From: an uncultured Pelagibacteraceae bacterium
GTDB lineage: Bacteria > Pseudomonadota > Alphaproteobacteria > Pelagibacterales > Pelagibacteraceae
Assembly (NCBI GenBank): GCA_902557605.1
Contig: CACEAQ010000003.1
Coordinates: 1-47,752, forward strand
DNA: 47,752 bases
Direction of reading: 5' to 3'
The position numbers and the translations under genes were made by a program. Position 1 is the stretch's first letter; every line of letters starts with the position of its first letter. Under the pieces are notes generated by a model. The model was not told the DNA's origin and searched no databases. It worked only from the letters and a program-made list of their open reading frames with translations. Below are positions 42,086 to 47,752 of the stretch, in pieces.

Positions 42086-43095
42086 TTTTTTCCAAGTCTA
42101 TCTTGTATAGTTTTAGAAGAAGTGGTGAATTCAAATCTATATTTTTCGTTAGGTCTCGCTCTTTTAAAACACTCAACGGAAGCAAGAGCTACTTCATGAA
42201 ATCCTGAGAGGATTAATTTAAGTTTTCCTGGGTAAGAACATATGTCGCCAGCTGCAAATATACCTTTTTTATTGGTCTCAAAGTTTTCTGGATTTACCTC
42301 AATAGTTTTTTTATCCATGTTCAAGCCCCATTTAGCAATTGGACCTAATTTCATTATCAAGCCGAAAAACCCAAGCATTATATCAGTCGGAATTACTTCT
42401 GTTTTTTCATCATCAAATCTAATTGTAATAGACTTTAATTCTTTTTCATTATCTAAAGAAATTATTTGGCAAGGTGTTTTAATCATAATTTTTCCAGCTT
42501 TTTCTAATTTTCTTAATTCTGATAAAGTATGTTGCGCACCTCTAAATTCATTTCTCCTATGGACAAGTGTAACTTTTGAATATTTTGAAAGCTCTAATGC
42601 CCAATCTAGAGCTGAGTCTCCTCCGCCAAAAATTGCAATTTTTTTATTTTTAAAATGATCTTTATTTCTTACTGAATAAAATACAGATTGGTCCTCAAGT
42701 TTTTCTGCCTCTTTTAGAGAGATCTTTCTAGGTTCGAAAGAGCCTACTCCGCCCGCAATTATAATATTTGGCGCTATAAATTCTTTTTTATTATTAGTTT
42801 TAACAATCCAGTTTTCTTTTTCTTGGCGCACTTCATCGACTCTTTCATTTAAATGTATCTCAGTATTAAATGGTTTTATCTGATCAAGAAGTCTTTTTGT
42901 CAATTGTTCTCCAGTGCATTCTGGAACTGCAGGAATATCGTAAATAGGCTTATCTGGATAAAGTTCGATGCATTGTCCACCAGGTTTATCAAGATTGTCT
43001 ATTACTATAGACTTAAGACCTTTGATGCCTAATTGGTGAACTCCAAAAAGTCCAACGGGACCAGCGCCGATTATTATTACGTCAGTTTTTTTCAT
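42082..43095 (-). CDS. ferredoxin-NADP reductase (thioredoxin-reductase-like type)
   Basis: IIGAGPVGLFGVHQLGIKGL, GGGDSALDWALEL, FAAGDICSYPGKLKLI. Confidence 0.9.
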   Translation of the reverse strand: MKKTDVIIIGAGPVGLFGVHQLGIKGLKSIVIDNLDKPGGQCIELYPDKPIYDIPAVPECTGEQLTKRLLDQIKPFNTEIHLNERVDEVRQEKENWIVKTNNKKEFIAPNIIIAGGVGSFEPRKISLKEAEKLEDQSVFYSVRNKDHFKNKKIAIFGGGDSALDWALELSKYSKVTLVHRRNEFRGAQHTLSELRKLEKAGKIMIKTPCQIISLDNEKELKSITIRFDDEKTEVIPTDIMLGFFGLIMKLGPIAKWGLNMDKKTIEVNPENFETNKKGIFAAGDICSYPGKLKLILSGFHEVALASVECFKRARPNEKYRFEFTTSSKTIQDRLGKK

Positions 43096-43415
43096 TAAGT
43101 TTGCTTCTCTGGTGTAATTACTTCTAGACCGTCTAATTCATTACCAACTATTATTTGGCAGCTTAATCTGCTGTTTTTTTTTGGTTCAAATGCCATATCA
43201 ATCATATCTACTTCTGCATCTTCTGCTTTTGGAATTTTATCAAACCATTTATCGTCAACATATACATGGCATGTTGCGCAAGCCATTGATCCTCCACAAT
43301 CAGCATCAATGCCTGGTATTTCATTTTGAATTGCACCCTCCATGACTGACAAACCATTTTCAACTTCTATAGTTTTTGAATTCCCTTGATAGGTTTTGTA
43401 AGTAATTTTTGGCAT
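43095..43415 (-). CDS. 2Fe-2S ferredoxin (adrenodoxin type)
   Basis: DCGGSMACATCHVYV ... RLSCQI. Confidence 0.95.
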   Translation of the reverse strand: MPKITYKTYQGNSKTIEVENGLSVMEGAIQNEIPGIDADCGGSMACATCHVYVDDKWFDKIPKAEDAEVDMIDMAFEPKKNSRLSCQIIVGNELDGLEVITPEKQT

Positions 43416-43418
43416 ATA

Positions 43419-43553
43419 TTAATAATACGCTAAATAAATTGAAATAATTACCGCCCAAAAAAAAGCGTAATAAAGTATATACCCTTTAACTGTAAAGGGC
43501 ATTTTCTTAAGCCTTCTTTTTCCTTTTCCTTTATAAGGTTTTGAAATTTCCAT
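43419..43553 (-). CDS. 44-aa small basic/membrane protein of unknown function
   Basis: Complete reverse ORF MEISKPYKGKGKRRLKKMPFTVKGYILYYAFFWAVIISIYLAYY*: Lys/Arg-rich N-terminus plus one TM helix, between proteorhodopsin and ferredoxin; below the ORF-track size cutoff. Confidence 0.65.
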   Translation of the reverse strand: MEISKPYKGKGKRRLKKMPFTVKGYILYYAFFWAVIISIYLAYY

Positions 43554-43567
43554 AATCTTTTTTTATC

Positions 43568-43607
43568 AAAAAAAAAGGGCAAGTATGTGAGACATACCCG
43601 CCCTTTT
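43568..43607 (-). terminator. intrinsic terminator of proteorhodopsin
   Basis: AAAAGGGC (43573-43580) / GCCCTTTT (43600-43607) outer stem, GTATGT/ACATAC inner stem; on the minus strand the stem runs into a 9-T run. Confidence 0.85.
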
Positions 43608-43622
43608 CAATTTTATTATCTA

Positions 43623-44393
43623 TTATCTAGATGATAATCTTGTGTTTTGCATTGCTGCTGCCCAGATTACTAGACCAAAAGCGATCTTGTTAATAAAGTC
43701 AGCTAAATTGTATATTACGTTTAAAGCGTTTGCATCAACACCACCAGTTAGGTATCCAAAAATATATCCTAAAGGATAAATCGCCCAACCAATAGTAACG
43801 ATTATTCTCATAGCACTGAAAGCAGTAGCCATAGCTTTGTTACCAGCTTTAGCTGCCATAGTTCCAGCTTCACCTGAGAATATTTCAAACAAGATATAAA
43901 TCCATCCAGCCATTCCAATTACGAAACCTACAAATGGTTGAATATAACCAGCTTCACCTAAGTATCCACCGATTAACATTACTAATGAACCAATTAATAG
44001 CTTCCAGAATATAGAAGTTGGCACCTTTCTTACAGCTGCCAAGATTAGATAGAATTCGATCATTTGAAGAGGTACAGTGATTAACCAATCGATATATCTA
44101 TATACCGTTGGAGAGTCACCTGTGCTCACCCAAACTTCTCTCATATACATGTAGTGAACGAATGCAACACCAGTTACAAGTCCAGCTACTGTTAAAGATG
44201 TTCTCCATGATGCAGCAACAGTTCCTCTTTCTGCAAAGAAAAACACAGTTGTTGCGATCATACCCATTGATACAAGCCAGAATGAAATTCCTACGAAATC
44301 ATTTGTCTGTAACAATGCAGTCGCTGCGTTAGCTGAGCTTGTTATACCTAAAAAGGCAACAGCTGCTAAAGCAAGAAGACCTAATTTTCTCAT
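43623..44393 (-). CDS. proteorhodopsin (blue-tuned residue)
   Basis: Signal peptide; RYIDWLITVPLQMIEFYLILAA carries proton acceptor D102, tuning Q110 and donor E113 (equivalent to D97/105/E108 of GPR); retinal Lys in FINKIAFGLVIWAAA. Confidence 0.97.
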   Translation of the reverse strand: MRKLGLLALAAVAFLGITSSANAATALLQTNDFVGISFWLVSMGMIATTVFFFAERGTVAASWRTSLTVAGLVTGVAFVHYMYMREVWVSTGDSPTVYRYIDWLITVPLQMIEFYLILAAVRKVPTSIFWKLLIGSLVMLIGGYLGEAGYIQPFVGFVIGMAGWIYILFEIFSGEAGTMAAKAGNKAMATAFSAMRIIVTIGWAIYPLGYIFGYLTGGVDANALNVIYNLADFINKIAFGLVIWAAAMQNTRLSSR

Positions 44394-44425
44394 GAAAACC
44401 TCCCTCGTTTGTTTAGTTTTCGTTT

Positions 44426-44487
44426 AGTTTATATATAAACTACTCGGACGAGTGATAAATAAACTCACCACCGAATAATATGTGGTG
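44426..44487 (-). promoter_or_regulatory. tandem inverted repeats upstream of proteorhodopsin
   Basis: AGTTTATATATAAACT (44426-44441), ACTCG-GA-CGAGT (44442-44453), CACCAC-N10-GTGGTG (44466-44487). Confidence 0.55.
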
Positions 44488-44621
44488 GACCTTAGTAAAA
44501 AACAAAGTTACAGTGAAGTGTTTTTTTTGCAAAAAAACCGCATATTTATTGGATTTTCTATTTTTTTTTGGGGATATTTATGAAATACTCTTAAAAATGA
44601 AAGAAATTCCAGGAGTTAAAA

Positions 44622-46520
44622 TTGACTCAAAAATATAACGAAATTTACCAAAAATCTATCAAAAATCGAGAGGATTTTTGGAAAGAAATCTCTAATGATA
44701 TATTTTGGTATAAAAAACCTACAAAAATTTTAAATTCCCAAAATCCACCCTTTTACAAGTGGTTCGAAGACGGAGTAACAAATACTTGTTACAACGCTTT
44801 AGATCTCCATATCAGCCAAGGTAAAGGTGAAAAGCTTGCGATTATTTATGATAGTCCCATAACTGGTTCAAAAGAAAATATAACTTATAATAAGTTGAAA
44901 GAAAAAGTCGCTTTATTTGCTGGAGCTTTAAAAAAACAAGGCGTAAGCAAAGGAGATAGGGTTATAATCTATATGCCCATGATACCAGAGGCAGTAGTAG
45001 CTATGCTTGCTTGTGGGAGAATAGGTGCAGTGCACTCAGTTGTATTCGGGGGCTTTGCGGCAAACGAACTAGCAAGCAGGATTGATGACTCTAAAGCTAA
45101 AATACTTGTTACCGCCTCTTGCGGTTATGAGCCTGGGCGAACTGTTCATTATAAACCTTTAGTTAATAAAGCATTAGAATTAGCAAATCATAAAATAAAA
45201 AAATGTATAATTTTTCAAAGAGAGAAGGATAAGGCAGAATTAAATCCTGCGATTGATATTACCTGGGATGATGCTCACAAAGATGTTAAGCCTGCAGAAT
45301 GTGAAAAAATGAATGCAAATGATTACGCTTATATTCTTTACACATCAGGAACTACGGGACTTCCAAAAGGAATAGTTCGTGATATAGGTGGACATATAGT
45401 TGCATTAAAATGGACTATGAGAAATATTTACAATATCAAACCAGAGGATGTGTGGTGGTCTGCTAGTGATATTGGTTGGATAGTTGGACACTCTTATATA
45501 GTATATGGTCCATTATTTTATGGTTGTACGACAGTTTTGTTTGAGGGAAAACCGGTGGGAACTCCTGATGCAGGAGTTTTTTGGAGAGTAATTTCAGAGC
45601 ATAAAGTAAAATCTCTTTTTACAGCACCAACAGCAATTAGAGCTATAAAAAAAGAGGATCCTAACGGAGAATTTTTTAAAAAATACGACTTGAGTAAGTT
45701 TGATAAACTATTTCTTGCTGGTGAAAGAGCTGACCCTGATACAATAAAATGGTTTGAAAAACTTTCTAACTCACCTGTAATCGATCATTGGTGGCAAACT
45801 GAAACAAGTTGGGCAATAACATCAAGTTGCACAGGAATAGAAAATTTTCCTGTAAAGTACGGATCAGCTTTTAAACCGGTGCCAGGTTATGATTTAAAAG
45901 TTTTAAATTCTGATGGTAAAGAAGTGGGTCCAGGGAAAATGGGTGATATTGTTGTCAAGCTCCCTCTTCCGCCAGGAACTTTTCCAACTCTTTGGGGAGC
46001 GGATAAAAGATATAAAGAGAATTATATGACTACTTACCCAGGATATTATCAAACTTACGATGCGGGACACATTGATGAAGATGGTTATGTTTGGATCATG
46101 TCTAGAACAGACGATATAATTAATGTTGCAGGTCATAGATTATCAACCGGAGCTATTGAAGAAGTTTTAGCAGAACATACAAATGTTGCGGAGTGCGCAG
46201 TAATAGGAATTGCTGATAAACTTAAAGGTCAAATACCTATCGGTTTGCTTGCACTTAAAGCTGGGGTAACTAAAGATAAAAAAGATATAATTAGCGAATG
46301 TGTAAAAATGGTAAGAGAAAAGGTTGGTCCTGTTGCGGCATTCAAAATAGCGATTGTAGTAAAGAGATTGCCAAAAACTAGATCAGGAAAGGTGCTTAGA
46401 GGAACAGTAAGAAAAATTGCAGATAATGAACCTTATAAAATGCCAGCAACTATAGATGATCCAGCTATTCTAGATGAAATTAAACAAGACTTGAAAGATA
46501 ATAATATTCTAAAACTTTAA
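44622..46520 (+). CDS. prpE: propionyl-CoA synthetase-like acyl-CoA synthetase
   Basis: YTSGTTGLPKGIVRD, WWSASDIGWIVGHSYIVYGPL, HWWQTETSW, TRSGKVLRG; TTG start with AGGAG 6 nt upstream. Confidence 0.85.
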   Translation: MTQKYNEIYQKSIKNREDFWKEISNDIFWYKKPTKILNSQNPPFYKWFEDGVTNTCYNALDLHISQGKGEKLAIIYDSPITGSKENITYNKLKEKVALFAGALKKQGVSKGDRVIIYMPMIPEAVVAMLACGRIGAVHSVVFGGFAANELASRIDDSKAKILVTASCGYEPGRTVHYKPLVNKALELANHKIKKCIIFQREKDKAELNPAIDITWDDAHKDVKPAECEKMNANDYAYILYTSGTTGLPKGIVRDIGGHIVALKWTMRNIYNIKPEDVWWSASDIGWIVGHSYIVYGPLFYGCTTVLFEGKPVGTPDAGVFWRVISEHKVKSLFTAPTAIRAIKKEDPNGEFFKKYDLSKFDKLFLAGERADPDTIKWFEKLSNSPVIDHWWQTETSWAITSSCTGIENFPVKYGSAFKPVPGYDLKVLNSDGKEVGPGKMGDIVVKLPLPPGTFPTLWGADKRYKENYMTTYPGYYQTYDAGHIDEDGYVWIMSRTDDIINVAGHRLSTGAIEEVLAEHTNVAECAVIGIADKLKGQIPIGLLALKAGVTKDKKDIISECVKMVREKVGPVAAFKIAIVVKRLPKTRSGKVLRGTVRKIADNEPYKMPATIDDPAILDEIKQDLKDNNILKL

Positions 46521-47752
46521 AGGTTGGCCTTTCGACTCAACTAAAATTTTTCCCTCAGACATTACTAAAATACCGTTTACGACAGTACCTACAGGGAAAC
46601 CTTTTACCTTATAATTATGAAAGGGTGTCCATCCACATTTACTAGCAATCATTTCATTTTTTATAGTAACTTCTTTATCCATATCAACTATTGTCAGATC
46701 TGCATCAAAACCCTCTTTTATAAAGCCTTTATTTTTAATTCCAAAGATTTTACATGGATTTTCACACATCAAATTTATGAGTTGATTTAACTCTAGTTTT
46801 CCATTGTTCACATGATCAATCATAACTGGAAAAATAGTTTGAACACCTGGCATTCCTGAGGGAGTATTCGGGTATTCTTTGTCTTTATTTATTTTTAAGT
46901 GGGGAGCATGATCTGACCCAAGAACATCTACAACATTATTTTTTATAGCAACCCACAAACGATCGTAATGATCTTTCGATCTTAAAGGTGGGTTCATTTG
47001 AGCGTAAGTTCCTAATTTATCGTAACAATCTGGTGCATACAAAGTTAGATGTTGAGGAGTTGTTTCAAAAGTAACGTTTTTTTTATGCATAGCTAAAAAA
47101 TCGACCTCTTCTTTAGTAGTAACATGTAAGACATGAATTTTTTTATTATATCTTTCTGCAATTTTTACAACTCTACGAGTTGAGGACATCGCACATTCTA
47201 CATTTCTCCATTCAGTATGAGAGTGAACGTCTCCTTGTCTAATAAATTTTTTTCTTAATTTAATTATATCTTCATCCTCAGAGTGAATTGAAACTATTCT
47301 GTCACTACTAGAAATCACTTTTTCGATATCCGCCTCTTTGTCCACTAAAAGATTGCCTGTCGAAGATCCTGCAAAAAGTTTAACTCCACAACAGCCCTCA
47401 ACGTTTTTAAGTTGTGCAAGTTGTTCAGTATTTTGTGGAGTTGCTCCAAAATAAAATGCGTAATTACTATGCATTCTGTTTTTTGCGGCTTTTAATTTTT
47501 TTTCAAACTCTGCTAAATTTGCTGTTGGAGGATTGGTATTAGGCATTTCAAACAAAGAAGTTACGCCGCCAAGAACTGCAGCTCTGCTCCCGCTTTCTAA
47601 ATCTTCTGCATTAGTAGATCCAGGTTCTCTAAAATGTACTTGGGTGTCAATGATCCCTGGCAATACTACTTTGCCAGATGCCTCGTAAACTTTAGAATTA
47701 TTTTCCTCTATATTACCTATTTTTTTAATTTTATTTTCATATAAACCGATAT
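46509..47752 (-). CDS. pyrC: dihydroorotase (partial; continues past the right edge)
   Basis: LPGIIDTQVHFREPGSTNAEDLESGSRAA, GSDHAPH; reverse frame stays open to the window end (GLYENKIKKIGNIEENNSKVYEASGKVV upstream of LPGIID). Confidence 0.9.
   Translation of the reverse strand, partial: IGLYENKIKKIGNIEENNSKVYEASGKVVLPGIIDTQVHFREPGSTNAEDLESGSRAAVLGGVTSLFEMPNTNPPTANLAEFEKKLKAAKNRMHSNYAFYFGATPQNTEQLAQLKNVEGCCGVKLFAGSSTGNLLVDKEADIEKVISSSDRIVSIHSEDEDIIKLRKKFIRQGDVHSHTEWRNVECAMSSTRRVVKIAERYNKKIHVLHVTTKEEVDFLAMHKKNVTFETTPQHLTLYAPDCYDKLGTYAQMNPPLRSKDHYDRLWVAIKNNVVDVLGSDHAPHLKINKDKEYPNTPSGMPGVQTIFPVMIDHVNNGKLELNQLINLMCENPCKIFGIKNKGFIKEGFDADLTIVDMDKEVTIKNEMIASKCGWTPFHNYKVKGFPVGTVVNGILVMSEGKILVESKGQPLKF

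Noticed and set aside
42242-42658. 138-aa ORF antisense to FNR
   Set aside because: Long but fully antisense to a clear FNR gene; no family-like motifs.
1-47752. tRNA, rRNA, CRISPR arrays, transposases, integrases, toxin-antitoxin or phage genes
   Set aside because: None seen in the ORFs or intergenic regions; intergenic space is mostly under 100 bp and has no cloverleaf or repeat-spacer pattern.

Overview
This 47.75 kb window is AT-rich, very densely coding bacterial chromosome. Gene content and style fit a SAR11 / 'Candidatus Pelagibacter'-like alphaproteobacterium: proteorhodopsin beside a ferredoxin/FNR/GST cluster, minimal intergenic space, interlocking gene ends. That assignment is inferred from the sequence, not from a search. 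I recognise about 46 protein-coding genes: purM/purN, ndk, pepA, an lptF-lptG-lptD-surA-pdxA-rsmA operon, gmk, acpP-fabG-fabD, rpsF-rpsR-rplI-dnaB, an MMPL/RND exporter, cvpA, purF, bamB-like, panB, guaA, guaB, rlmE, pssA, psd, icd, alaS, DUF779 + aldehyde dehydrogenase, recA, a TolC-like protein, a glycerate-kinase-like P-loop kinase, a GFA-family protein, GT2/GT39 glycosyltransferases, dksA, the proteorhodopsin cluster, prpE and a partial dihydroorotase. I found no tRNA, rRNA, CRISPR, transposon or phage genes, and no obvious new defence or mobile system. The most unusual signals are: (1) tandem inverted repeats upstream of proteorhodopsin, plus an unannotated 44-aa membrane ORF behind it; (2) a hairpin-rich aldehyde dehydrogenase-DUF779 locus; (3) an IMP dehydrogenase with the CBS/Bateman domain cleanly absent; (4) an operator-like palindrome / degenerate SOS box in the recA promoter; (5) all six convergent gene pairs overlapping at their 3' ends.
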